From an uncultured Alistipes sp. (GTDB lineage: Bacteria > Bacteroidota > Bacteroidia > Bacteroidales > Rikenellaceae), in NCBI GenBank assembly GCA_900550375.1, contig URRP01000024.1, positions 1 through 40,684 of the forward strand: 40,684 nucleotides of DNA, written 5' to 3'. Shown here in pieces: positions 15,647 to 23,651 of this stretch. Both the position numbers and the translations under genes were made by a program. The notes under the pieces are model-generated. The model did no database searches. It was not told where the DNA came from and saw only the letters and a list, made by a program, of their open reading frames with translations. The first letter of the stretch is position 1; every line of letters starts with the position of its first letter.

Positions 15647-16264
15647 TTATTTCTGCTGAATCTCCGCGTCGATCGCCTGCACCAGTTCGGCAAACTCCGT
15701 TTCGTCGTATCCTACCGAGACCTTCACCACGCGCCCCGTGCGGTCGATGAGAAAGTTGCGGGGGATGAAGCGGGTCGCGTAACGCTTGTAGATCGTCTCG
15801 TCGGGGTCGAGGCCCATCGGGAAGGCGTAGCCCGTCTTGGCGCGGAATGCCTCGACCGCCGCGCGCTGTTCGCCCCGCGAGATCGGCAGGAACACGAACT
15901 CCTGAGCAGCGAAGCGGTCGATGATCTGCTGCTGTACGTGGCTCAGTTCCTCACGGCAGGGCGGGCACCACGTAGCCCAGAAATTGAGCAGCACCACCTT
16001 CCCGCGCAGGCTGCTGAGCGTGACGGTGCTGCCGTCGGTCATCTCGACCGTGAAATCGGGGGCCTCGGCACCCTCGTTGGCGAGTGTCGCGGCGGCCGCT
16101 TCGGCCGCTTCGTCGGAAAGTTCGGCCGGCTGCTCGGTTGCGGCGGCTTGGCCGGCAAGTCCCTCCCGCTCGACTTTGTCGGCATACCACAGGCCGATGC
16201 ATACTAAGACGATCAGTACCAGCAGGATAATCAGTATGCGGTTGTTTGCTCTCTTACGTGCCAT
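15647..16264 (-). CDS. Membrane-anchored TlpA/ResA-like thioredoxin-fold protein
   Basis: This 205-residue protein has one N-terminal membrane anchor (ILIILLVLIVLVCIGLWYA), an Ala/Glu-rich linker, and a thioredoxin fold from about residue 67. The active site WATWCPPC is at residues 96-103 (Cys100 and Cys103), and the cis-Pro region is in TRFIPRNFLID. This matches TlpA/ResA-type thiol-disulfide oxidoreductases facing the periplasm, which reduce disulfides, for example in cytochrome c maturation; the actual partner is not shown. It sits between pyrH and frr, which are adjacent in most bacteria, so its co-transcription with translation and nucleotide genes is a local peculiarity. Confidence 0.92.
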   Translation of the reverse strand: MARKRANNRILIILLVLIVLVCIGLWYADKVEREGLAGQAAATEQPAELSDEAAEAAAATLANEGAEAPDFTVEMTDGSTVTLSSLRGKVVLLNFWATWCPPCREELSHVQQQIIDRFAAQEFVFLPISRGEQRAAVEAFRAKTGYAFPMGLDPDETIYKRYATRFIPRNFLIDRTGRVVKVSVGYDETEFAELVQAIDAEIQQK

Positions 16265-16292
16265 ATTTTAATAGTATGTTTTCGAAATCAGA

Positions 16293-17000
16293 TCAGAGGT
16301 GTACCAGCGTACCGGTCTTCTCGCCCGCGAGCAGCCGCATGAGATTGCCTTCGGTGTCCATATCGAAGACTTCGATCGGCATTCCGTTCTCCTTGCAGAG
16401 CGTGAAGGCGGTCAGGTCCATCACTTTCAGGCCGCGGCTGTACACCTCGTCGAACGAGATCGTATCGAACTTCACGGCTGACGGGTCTTTCTCGGGGTCG
16501 GCCGTGTAGATACCGTCGACACGGGTTCCCTTGAGCAGGATGTCGGCTTCGATCTCCACGGCGCGCAGCGCTGCCGCCGAGTCGGTCGTGAAGAAGGGAT
16601 TCGACGTACCGCCGCCGATGATGACCACCTCGCCTGCTGCGAGATACTCCAAAGCGCGTGCCTTGGCGTAATACTCGCCGATCGGCTCCATGCGGATCGA
16701 AGTCAGCACGCGGGCCTTCACGCCGTTGTCTTCGAGTGCCGATTGCAGAGCCAGCGAATTGATGATCGTCGCCAGCATTCCCATCTGGTCGCCCTTTACG
16801 CGGTCGAATCCCCGCTTGGCGCCTTGCAGACCGCGAAAAATGTTGCCTCCGCCGATGACGACGGCGATCTGGACGCCCGCTCCGACCGCTTGTTTGATCT
16901 GCACGGCATAGGTGTGGAGAACGTCGGTCGAGAGACCGTAACCTTGTGCGCCCTGCAACGATTCGCCGCTGAGCTTCAAAAGGATTCGGTTGTATTTCAT
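16293..17000 (-). CDS. pyrH: Uridylate kinase (UMP kinase)
   Basis: This 235-residue cytoplasmic enzyme phosphorylates UMP to UDP with ATP and belongs to the amino-acid-kinase fold. It shows MKYNRILLKLSGESLQGAQG, IAVVIGGGNIFRGLQGAK, DQMGMLATIINSLALQSALE, and the C-terminal VDGIYTADPEKDPSAVKFD and VMDLTAFTLCKENGMPIEVF. It is the first gene of a minus-strand unit with the thioredoxin-like gene and frr. A TATCTTCG element about 34 bases upstream is its likely -7 promoter element. Confidence 0.97.
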   Translation of the reverse strand: MKYNRILLKLSGESLQGAQGYGLSTDVLHTYAVQIKQAVGAGVQIAVVIGGGNIFRGLQGAKRGFDRVKGDQMGMLATIINSLALQSALEDNGVKARVLTSIRMEPIGEYYAKARALEYLAAGEVVIIGGGTSNPFFTTDSAAALRAVEIEADILLKGTRVDGIYTADPEKDPSAVKFDTISFDEVYSRGLKVMDLTAFTLCKENGMPIEVFDMDTEGNLMRLLAGEKTGTLVHL

Positions 17001-17033
17001 CGTATTACGTATTTTTATCGGTTATCTGTTATG

Positions 17034-17041
17034 CGAAGATA
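17034..17041 (-). promoter_or_regulatory. Putative -7 element for pyrH
   Basis: The minus strand reads TATCTTCG, one mismatch from TAnnTTTG, and is preceded by a T-rich -33 region (TTTCGGATTTTTTC). It lies 33 bases upstream of the pyrH ATG. Confidence 0.4.
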
Positions 17042-17250
17042 CGAAAAAATCCGAAATTACGATCATTCGTCCGTTCTCTTTCTGTGAAACGGAAGCCGAG
17101 GTGCCGCGACGGTATTGCGCACGGTTCCGTTGCAAAGACTTGCAGCCGAAGGCGGAACCGCAAAGGCGGCGGAGGCCCGAAAGGCGCTGTTTTTGCACGT
17201 TGCCGTCTCGGACACCCGATCGGCGGCGTCCGAGAAATTTTCGACGATGT

Positions 17251-17281
17251 TTTCACTTTACCGCAGAAAGTGTTACCTTTG
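17251..17281 (+). promoter_or_regulatory. Promoter immediately upstream of dxs
   Basis: TTTC at 17251-17254, a 19-base spacer and TACCTTTG at 17274-17281 match the Bacteroidota TTTG-N19-TAnnTTTG architecture. The last base of the -7 element is only 6 bases before the dxs ATG at 17288. The predicted transcript would therefore have almost no 5' leader. Confidence 0.65.
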
Positions 17282-17287
17282 TAGTTC

Positions 17288-19165
17288 ATGAAAAGGCGGG
17301 AATACAACTGGCTCGATCGTGTGGATTCGCCCCGAGATCTGAAAAAGCTCTCGGTGGATGAACTGCGCATTTACTGCGACGAGCTGCGGCACTATATCAT
17401 CGAACAGTGCGCGGTCAATCCCGGCCATCTGGCGTCGAGTCTCGGAGCGGTGGAACTGACGGCGGCGATCCACTACGTCTTCGATACGCCCTACGACCGT
17501 CTGGTATGGGATGTCGGCCATCAGGCATACGCGCACAAGATCATCACGGGCCGCCGCGAAGCGTTCCGAACCAACCGCAAGCTGGGCGGTATCAGCGGCT
17601 TCCCGCGCATCAGTGAAAGCCCCTACGATGCTTTCGGAGGGGGGCACTCGTCGGTCTCGATCTCGGCGGCTTTCGGCATGGCCAAGGCAGCCGAACTGTG
17701 GGGAGAAAAACGGCAGGTGATCGCCGTGATCGGCGACGGAGCCATGACGGGCGGGCTGGCTTTCGAGGGGATGAACAACGCCGGCGCGAGCCGAAAGACC
17801 AATATGCTGGTCATTCTCAACGATAACAATATGGCCATCGATCAGGCCACCGGCGCCCTGAAGAGCTATTTGCTGCATATCTCTACGTCGAAACGGTACA
17901 ATGCGTTCAAAAACCGGCTGTGGCGCTGGTTCGCCCATGTGCCGCCGTTGCTGACGCTCTGCCGCCGCGCGGGGAATGCGGTCAAGCACGGCCTGTTGCA
18001 GAAGAGTAACTTCTTCGAGAGCTTCAATTTCCGTTATTTCGGACCGGTGGACGGTCACGACGTGCAGGCGCTGGTCACGGTGCTCCGTGCGCTGAAGGAG
18101 ATCGACGGCCCGAAGCTGCTGCACGTGATGACGGTCAAGGGCAAGGGCTACTCGCCTGCCGAGCATAACCAGTGCGAGTGGCATGCGCCCGGGCGGTTCA
18201 ATCCCGAAACCGGCGAGCGGATCGCTTCGGCCGACGGCCGCGACCGCTATCAGGATGTCTTCGGGCAGACGCTCGTCGATCTGGCACGGCTCGACCGGCG
18301 TGTGGTGGGGATTACGCCTGCGATGCCTTCGGGCTGTTCGATGAATCTGCTGCTGCGTGCGATGCCGGAACGCTGTTTCGATGTCGGGATTGCCGAAGGC
18401 CATGCCGTGACCTTCTCGGCCGGTCTGGCCGCTGCGGGGATCGTCCCTTTCTGCAACATCTATTCGACCTTCATGCAGCGCGCCTTCGACAACGTGATTC
18501 ACGACGTGGCGATCCAGAAGCTGCCCGTCGTACTCTGTCTGGATCGGGGCGGTCTGGTGGGCGAAGACGGTGCGACGCACCACGGGGCGTTCGATCTGGC
18601 CTATTTCGGCTGCATCCCCAATCTCGTCGTGGCATCGCCGCTCGACGAGCGCGAGCTGCGTAACCTGCTCTATACGGCGTTGCTGAGCGGTGCGCCGTTC
18701 GTCGTGCGCTATCCGCGCGGCAAAGGCGAGGGTGTCGCATGGCGCGACGCGGCGTTCGAACAATTGCCGGTAGGACGCGGACGCTGTCTGACTTCCGGCG
18801 ATGATATGGCCGTGCTGACGATCGGACCGGTGGGTAATACTGCGGCGCGCGCCGTGAAGCGGGCGGCCGAAGCGGGCGTTTCGGCCGCGCATTACGATCT
18901 GCGCTTCGCGCGGCCGCTCGACGAGGAGCTGCTCGACGAGGTGGGGCGCCGTTTCAAGCGGGTGGTGACCGTCGAAGACGGTGTTGTGCGGGGCGGCGTG
19001 GGAAGTGCCGTGCGCGACTTCTTCGACCGGCGCGGTTATCGGGTGGAGGTGCGTTCGCTGGGAATTCCCGACGACTGTTTCATAGAGCACGGCACGCCGG
19101 CGGAGTTGTATGTGCGGTGCGGGTATGACGAAGAGGGTATCCTGCAGGCGATATTGGAGAACTGA
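17288..19165 (+). CDS. dxs: 1-deoxy-D-xylulose-5-phosphate synthase
   Basis: This 625-residue thiamine-diphosphate enzyme condenses pyruvate and glyceraldehyde-3-phosphate, the first step of the methylerythritol-phosphate isoprenoid pathway. Visible features are GHLASSLGAVELTAAIHYVF, WDVGHQAYAHKIITGR, the cofactor motif GDGAMTGG ... LVILNDNNMAID (about residues 150-185), KGKGYSPAE, the catalytic-Glu region VGIAEGHAVTFSAGLAAAG, and a transketolase C-terminal domain (VEDGVVRGGVGSAVRDF). The N-terminal YNWLDRVDSPRDLKKL aligns with the start of other Dxs proteins, which supports the ATG at 17288. That ATG lies only 6 bases after the promoter -7 element, so the mRNA may be leaderless. Confidence 0.97.
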   Translation: MKRREYNWLDRVDSPRDLKKLSVDELRIYCDELRHYIIEQCAVNPGHLASSLGAVELTAAIHYVFDTPYDRLVWDVGHQAYAHKIITGRREAFRTNRKLGGISGFPRISESPYDAFGGGHSSVSISAAFGMAKAAELWGEKRQVIAVIGDGAMTGGLAFEGMNNAGASRKTNMLVILNDNNMAIDQATGALKSYLLHISTSKRYNAFKNRLWRWFAHVPPLLTLCRRAGNAVKHGLLQKSNFFESFNFRYFGPVDGHDVQALVTVLRALKEIDGPKLLHVMTVKGKGYSPAEHNQCEWHAPGRFNPETGERIASADGRDRYQDVFGQTLVDLARLDRRVVGITPAMPSGCSMNLLLRAMPERCFDVGIAEGHAVTFSAGLAAAGIVPFCNIYSTFMQRAFDNVIHDVAIQKLPVVLCLDRGGLVGEDGATHHGAFDLAYFGCIPNLVVASPLDERELRNLLYTALLSGAPFVVRYPRGKGEGVAWRDAAFEQLPVGRGRCLTSGDDMAVLTIGPVGNTAARAVKRAAEAGVSAAHYDLRFARPLDEELLDEVGRRFKRVVTVEDGVVRGGVGSAVRDFFDRRGYRVEVRSLGIPDDCFIEHGTPAELYVRCGYDEEGILQAILEN

Positions 19166-19197
19166 AAAGGGGATCGGGCCTATGGCCGATCCCCTTT
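19166..19197. terminator. Bidirectional hairpin between dxs and the lipocalin gene
   Basis: The arms AAAGGGGATCGG (19166-19177) and CCGATCCCCTTT (19186-19197) pair across a short GCC/GGC-containing loop. It abuts the dxs stop and the convergent lipocalin stop. The A-rich and T-rich stem ends could give a short U-tract on either strand. Confidence 0.7.
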
Positions 19198-19198
19198 G

Positions 19199-19714
19199 TC
19201 ATTGCGGCGTCCGCAGCAGCCGCAGCCGATCGAGAGGGTATCCGCGTTGCTCGGCCAATCCCACGATATGCCGCAGCGTATCGCGCCGGAGGTGCGGTTG
19301 CCGTGAGAGGATATGCAGACGAAGGGGTGCGGTACTGCCCACAAGCGCCCATTCGTATTGATCGCCCAATTCCAAAATGTAGTAATCCGTGTAGAAAAAA
19401 ACGAAGGTTCTGACCCGCAGCCGTCCGCTCCGCTGCGTTTGTTTGGCATGTTCGCGCGAGGTGTGCCGTCGTCCGGTGCGGATGTCGGTACCGGCCTTCT
19501 CCATCTCGACGTCGCCGTCGGAACGCAGCGTATAACGGGCCTCGATATTGTGCAGCCGGCGTTCGAATGGCCGGTCGTAATGCGCGATCTCGTACCAGCG
19601 TCCCATGTAGCGTTCCAGCTCCAGCCGCCGGACGGTGTGTATGTCGATGTGCCGGCGGCGACGCCGGTAGAGGACGAGTGCGATGATAAAAGCTAAAATG
19701 TAGAGTGTGATCAC
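19199..19714 (-). CDS. Bacterial lipocalin
   Basis: This 171-residue protein has an N-terminal hydrophobic anchor (MITLYILAFIIALVLY) and a lipocalin domain. The GxW signature is GRWYEIAHYDRPFER near residue 38. The family's second block, DYYILELGDQYEWALVGS, is followed by LHILSRQPHL. Bacterial lipocalins (Blc type) bind hydrophobic ligands at the envelope, possibly lysophospholipids; the ligand here is unknown. There is no lipobox, so it is likely anchored by the uncleaved helix. The start codon is GTG at 19714. It is convergent with dxs. Confidence 0.88.
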   Translation of the reverse strand: MITLYILAFIIALVLYRRRRRHIDIHTVRRLELERYMGRWYEIAHYDRPFERRLHNIEARYTLRSDGDVEMEKAGTDIRTGRRHTSREHAKQTQRSGRLRVRTFVFFYTDYYILELGDQYEWALVGSTAPLRLHILSRQPHLRRDTLRHIVGLAEQRGYPLDRLRLLRTPQ

Positions 19715-19867
19715 AGTCGAAGATTTACGGCGAAGCGGTACAAAATCCGCGCCGTAAACGGCTGCCGGCCCAAACGGGTCTTCGACGCTGTATGCCGGTA
19801 CAGCGTCGGGACAAGCGGCAGGGAAGGGTTTATTTGTGTCGCGGCGGGTAGCCGCAACGAACCGGAA

Positions 19868-20941
19868 TCATTCGATCACCATATCGAATTGATCGCACGC
19901 GCCGGTGCGATGCGCCAGATGCTTCGTGAGCGACGAGATGCCGAACAACGGCGAGTAGGTCCGCACCTTGATCGTCCTGCCGTCGGGCAGGAACTCCAAA
20001 ATACGCAGCCATCCGTCGCCGCCGTTTCCTTCCCATCCGCCGCCGAGGATCTGGACGTTGAACATCATCTGGTGAACGTCGCGCCCCGCGCGGTTTTTGT
20101 CGACGCGGTAGGCCACGGCGTCCTCGTAGTCGCCCGGGCGGCCGGTATGGCCGCAGACGACCAGCCGGATGTTCGACGCGGGTTCGATCAGTTTCTGCCA
20201 GATCTCGGCGCCGGTGTTGCCCGGGGTGAGTTTATAGCTGTTCTTTTCGATTCGTTTGGCAGAACGTTCGTGCAGGAAAGCGTGGGTCATGAAGATGACC
20301 TTGTGGTTGCGATATTCGGGTTTGTCGATCAGCTTTGCGGCCCAGTCGAGCACTTCGTCGCGGGGTACGAACTCCGTGGTGACGACCAGCAGGTCGCCCC
20401 ATGCCGGATCGTTGAACGCGAAAGCGGCGTTTTCCAGCGAAATCGCCCCGTTGCGGTTGGGGAACGTATCGACGCAGATGTCCCGCCATGTCGAGTTGCG
20501 TTCGAAGGGGAAATAGTCGGGATAGTGGGTGCGGGCGTTTTCCGCCTTGCGGTATCCGTAATCGTGATTTCCGGGCGAGACGATGTAGGGTACCTTGCCG
20601 TCGAGCCGCGCCAAGGCGTGCGATGCAGCCTCCCACATTTCTCGGCTGGTCTGGTTGAGCATCTTGCGGTTTATCACGATATTCTCGTTCTGCTCGACCA
20701 GATCGCCCGTGCAGAGCACGGCCTTGATATTCAGGTGCTCCACGTTGTCGGCGATCCATGCCGTGCAGAGGTCGAACAGCGGTTGGTTAATGTCGTACTT
20801 GGTGTAGCCCTGCGGGTCGCCCAGCACGATCATCGTGAAGGAGTCGGGGTCGGTGAGTTCCTGCCGGTCGGCGCGATCCTGCGCTCCGGCGGTGAGGGCG
20901 GCCAATAGCGCCGCACCGAAGAGAAGTAGTTTTCGGTTCAT
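19868..20941 (-). CDS. Exported calcineurin-like metallophosphoesterase
   Basis: This 357-residue protein starts with a Sec signal peptide (MNRKLLLFGAALLAALTAGA). The metal-binding motifs of calcineurin-like phosphoesterases appear in order: VLGDPQGY, CTGDLVEQNENI, SPGNHDYG, MTHAFLHE and VVCGHTGRPGD. The first motif has Asp-Pro-Gln where many family members have Asp-x-His, which is also seen in this subfamily. The C-terminus (WLRILEFLPDGRTIKVRTYS) resembles the beta-rich end of periplasmic members. It probably hydrolyses a phosphoester in the periplasm or at the cell surface, but its substrate is unknown. The radical SAM gene lies 12 bases upstream on the same strand. Confidence 0.9.
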   Translation of the reverse strand: MNRKLLLFGAALLAALTAGAQDRADRQELTDPDSFTMIVLGDPQGYTKYDINQPLFDLCTAWIADNVEHLNIKAVLCTGDLVEQNENIVINRKMLNQTSREMWEAASHALARLDGKVPYIVSPGNHDYGYRKAENARTHYPDYFPFERNSTWRDICVDTFPNRNGAISLENAAFAFNDPAWGDLLVVTTEFVPRDEVLDWAAKLIDKPEYRNHKVIFMTHAFLHERSAKRIEKNSYKLTPGNTGAEIWQKLIEPASNIRLVVCGHTGRPGDYEDAVAYRVDKNRAGRDVHQMMFNVQILGGGWEGNGGDGWLRILEFLPDGRTIKVRTYSPLFGISSLTKHLAHRTGACDQFDMVIE

Positions 20942-20953
20942 AATTATAAGGTT

Positions 20954-21724
20954 TTAAGCTACGGGACAGGGGATGCCGAGCGCTTCGACCCGTGTGGCGA
21001 TGCGTTGCAGTTCCTCGCGGGGAATTTTGCGCAGCGTCCGGCACGGCGTATCGCGGTCGAGCGAGTAGACCATTACCTTCGACGGGCGAATCTCCTCCAC
21101 GAGCCGCAGCCATGCCGCAACCTCCCGTTCGGTAGTGTTGTTGATCGGCTTCCCGTCGATTTCGCCTGCGAGGAACATCGTCTGGAGGATCATGCGGCCT
21201 TCGAAACGCTTCATCCCTTCGACGGTCCGAGCGACCGTGTAGCCGCCTGCGGGATTATTCATGAGGCGCACGGTATCGTCGAACGCCGAGTCGAGTTTCA
21301 GGATGTTGTTGTCGACGCGCAGCAGCGCCCGACGCACGTCGTCGCGGTGGATTTGGGTGGCGTTGCTCAGCACCGAGACCTTTGCCGAGGGGCACAGTTC
21401 GTCGCGCAGCGCCAGCGTGTCGTCGATGATCGCTTCGAAATCGGGGTGGAGCGTCGGCTCGCCGTTGCCGGCGAAGGTGATCACGTCGGGCGGGGTGTCG
21501 TCGGCCGTCATGCGGCGCAGCACGGTGCCGAGTCGGGCCCGCACCTCCTCGCGCGGATTGAACCGCCGCCCGCCGGAATGGTCGGCGTTCCAGCCGCACT
21601 CGCAGTAGATGCAGTCGAACGAACAGAGTTTCGATTCGGTGGGCAGCAGGTTGACGCCCAGCGAAAGGCCGAGCCGCCGCGAGTGCACCGGCCCGAAAAT
21701 AATATCGCGATAGAGTGATGTCAT
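20954..21724 (-). CDS. Radical SAM protein (COG0731-like)
   Basis: This 256-residue protein carries the radical SAM CxxxCxxC motif (LCSFDCIYCECG, about residues 33-44), which ligates a [4Fe-4S] cluster for S-adenosylmethionine cleavage. FAGNGEPTLHPDF is the typical GGE-like motif, followed by VSVLSNATQIHRDDVRRAL and a C-terminal half that ends without extra Cys clusters. The start FGPVHSRRLGLSLGVNLLP is typical of the COG0731 Fe-S oxidoreductase group. The reaction is unknown; tRNA wyosine-type functions of the broader COG are not implied here. It lies 12 bases upstream of the metallophosphoesterase gene and may share its transcript. Confidence 0.88.
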   Translation of the reverse strand: MTSLYRDIIFGPVHSRRLGLSLGVNLLPTESKLCSFDCIYCECGWNADHSGGRRFNPREEVRARLGTVLRRMTADDTPPDVITFAGNGEPTLHPDFEAIIDDTLALRDELCPSAKVSVLSNATQIHRDDVRRALLRVDNNILKLDSAFDDTVRLMNNPAGGYTVARTVEGMKRFEGRMILQTMFLAGEIDGKPINNTTEREVAAWLRLVEEIRPSKVMVYSLDRDTPCRTLRKIPREELQRIATRVEALGIPCPVA

Positions 21725-22321
21725 ACGACAAAATTAAGAATTAAAAATTAAGAATTAAAGATTAAGCGCGCATAAATGTTGCCACAATAGGAAAAGGCCG
21801 CCGCTTCGCCTCTTCGTTTTGGGTGGGTGGGGGGGGGCATGGCAAATCGCTCGAATCTCAGTACCTATTTCCCGAATCGCAATTTGTTTCGTGACCGGCT
21901 GTATTCAAAGCCCCTCCCGAGGGAGGGGTTGCGGAGCTTTGCTCCGCTTCTGCTGTGGCGGCTCGGCAATCCGCAAGCGGTTGCGCTCGCCTGCCGACCG
22001 CAGTCTGGGGCGGGGTCAGACTTGCAACCACGGCCTTTGGCTGTGACAGCGCCGAACGGGCGCCGTAAAACGTTCCGAATCCCATAAAACAATCCCGAAC
22101 CGTTAGGTTTGTAGCGATATCAAAGCCCCTCCCGAGGGAGGGGTCTGGGGTGGGGTCAGACCAGTAACCACGGCCTTTGGCCGTGACAGCGCCGTTCGGG
22201 CGCCGTAAATCGCTCCAAATCCTTGATAAGTTGCGTAAGTGTTAATAAGTATAAATACGTATTTCAAGCCGGCGGATGCCAAAAATAAGCTTTTCGCCGC
22301 CTGCCTTTTAGGAGTTTTTTA
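21725..22321. repeat. Intergenic region with two copies of a palindromic repeat
   Basis: Copy 1 (21906-22083) and copy 2 (22121-22222) share CAAAGCCCCTCCCGAGGGAG, then GGGGTCAGAC, then ACCACGGCCTTTGGC, GTGACAGCGCCG and GGGCGCCGTAAA. Each copy folds into several hairpins (CCCCTCCC/GGGAGGGG, CACGGCC/GGCxGTG, GCGCC/GGGCGC). Copy 1 contains an extra 74 bases (21930-22003) with its own GCGGAGC/GCTCCGC hairpin. Near 21733-21769 there is an A/T-rich run of ATTAAGAATTAAA-like units. No coding sequence is supported. Confidence 0.75.
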
Positions 22322-22329
22322 TACCTTTG
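22322..22329 (+). promoter_or_regulatory. -7 element upstream of the oxoamine synthase gene
   Basis: TACCTTTG at 22322-22329 matches TAnnTTTG. T-rich sequence (TTTTAGG) lies about 18 bases upstream. It predicts a leader of about 40 nt before the ATG at 22371. Confidence 0.5.
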
Positions 22330-22370
22330 TATACCATAAAAATTGGGATAAACTAAAATTCAAATAGGAT

Positions 22371-23639
22371 ATGGTGGATATTTTTACCCGTCTCGAGAAA
22401 AATGCGGGTGGCCCGATCGGTCAGTACATGAAGTATGCCCACGGCTATTTCGCTTTCCCGAAGCTCGAAGGTGAGCTGGGGCCGCACATGCGTTTCCGCG
22501 GGAAGATGATGCTCAACTGGAGTTTGAACAACTATCTGGGTCTTGCCAACCATCCCGAGGTGCGCGAGGCCGATGCCAAGGGTGCGGCCGAATTCGGCAT
22601 GGCCGCTCCGATGGGTGCCCGCATGATGAGCGGACAGACCAAGTATCACGAGCAGTTGGAGCGCGAGCTGGCCGAGTTCGTGGGCAAAGAGGACGCTTTC
22701 CTGCTCAATTTCGGCTATCAGGGCATGATTTCGATCATCGACTGCCTGCTCTCGCCGCGTGCGCTGGACGTGGTGGTATACGATGCCGAGGCGCACGCCT
22801 GCATTATGGACGGTCTGCGTCTGTACAAGGGCAAGCGTTTCGTGTATGCCCACAACGACATGGAGTCGCTGCGCCGCCAGCTGGAACACGCTTCGGAGCT
22901 GGCCGAGCAGCAGGGTGGCGGCGTGCTGGTCATCACCGAGGGTGTCTTCGGTATGAAGGGCGACTGCGGCAAGCTGGACGAGATCGTCGCGCTGAAGAAG
23001 GAGTTTTCGTTCCGTCTGCTGGTGGACGACGCCCACGGATTCGGCACGATGGGCCCCGGCGGCCGCGGTACGGCGGCGCACTATGGTGTAGTGGACGGTG
23101 TGGATGTGCTTTTCAACACCTTTGCCAAGTCGATGGCCGGTATCGGCGCCTTTGTCTGCGGCCCGAAATGGCTGATCTACCTGCTGCGTTACAATATGCG
23201 TTCGCAGCTCTATGCCAAGTCGCTTCCGATGCCGATGGTTATCGGCGCGTTGAAGCGTCTCGACCTGATCCGCAACCATCCCGAGTATCAGCAGAAGCTG
23301 TGGGAGATCACCCGCGCCTTGCAGTCCGGTCTGAAGGAGAACGGCTTCGACATCGGGCCGACCAATTCGCCCGTGACGCCCGTCTACATGAAGGGCGGCG
23401 TGACGGAGGCGACCAATCTGATCGTCGACCTGCGTGAAAATCACAGCCTCTTCTGCTCGATCGTGGTCTATCCCGTGATTCCGCGCGGCGAGATCATCCT
23501 GCGCGTCATCCCGACGGCGGCCCATACGCTGGAGGACGTCAATTATACGATCGAAGCCTTCAAGTCGGTGCGCGACAAACTCGAATCGGGCTTCTACCGC
23601 GACAAACCCATTCCCGAGGGTTTGGCTCAGGAACTTTAG
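22371..23639 (+). CDS. PLP-dependent alpha-oxoamine synthase, likely serine palmitoyltransferase
   Basis: This 422-residue enzyme belongs to the pyridoxal-phosphate alpha-oxoamine synthase family, which condenses an amino acid with an acyl-CoA. Visible motifs are NNYLGLANHPEV, the substrate-binding SGQTKYHEQLE, DAEAHACIMDG, LLVDDAHGFGTMGPGGRG, and the PLP-lysine region FNTFAKSMAGIGAF. Candidates are serine palmitoyltransferase, which starts sphingolipid synthesis, and glycine C-acetyltransferase. Bacteroidota are known sphingolipid producers, so I favour the first, but the family sequence alone does not settle it. It is followed 12 bases later by a degenerate phosphodiesterase-like gene, probably in the same operon. 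Confidence 0.85.
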   Translation: MVDIFTRLEKNAGGPIGQYMKYAHGYFAFPKLEGELGPHMRFRGKMMLNWSLNNYLGLANHPEVREADAKGAAEFGMAAPMGARMMSGQTKYHEQLERELAEFVGKEDAFLLNFGYQGMISIIDCLLSPRALDVVVYDAEAHACIMDGLRLYKGKRFVYAHNDMESLRRQLEHASELAEQQGGGVLVITEGVFGMKGDCGKLDEIVALKKEFSFRLLVDDAHGFGTMGPGGRGTAAHYGVVDGVDVLFNTFAKSMAGIGAFVCGPKWLIYLLRYNMRSQLYAKSLPMPMVIGALKRLDLIRNHPEYQQKLWEITRALQSGLKENGFDIGPTNSPVTPVYMKGGVTEATNLIVDLRENHSLFCSIVVYPVIPRGEIILRVIPTAAHTLEDVNYTIEAFKSVRDKLESGFYRDKPIPEGLAQEL

Positions 23640-23651
23640 TCTCCGGCGGTC

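Noticed and set aside
17273..19090. A 605-codon minus-strand frame opposite dxs
   Set aside because: It is an antisense shadow of a well-identified gene and shows no protein family features.
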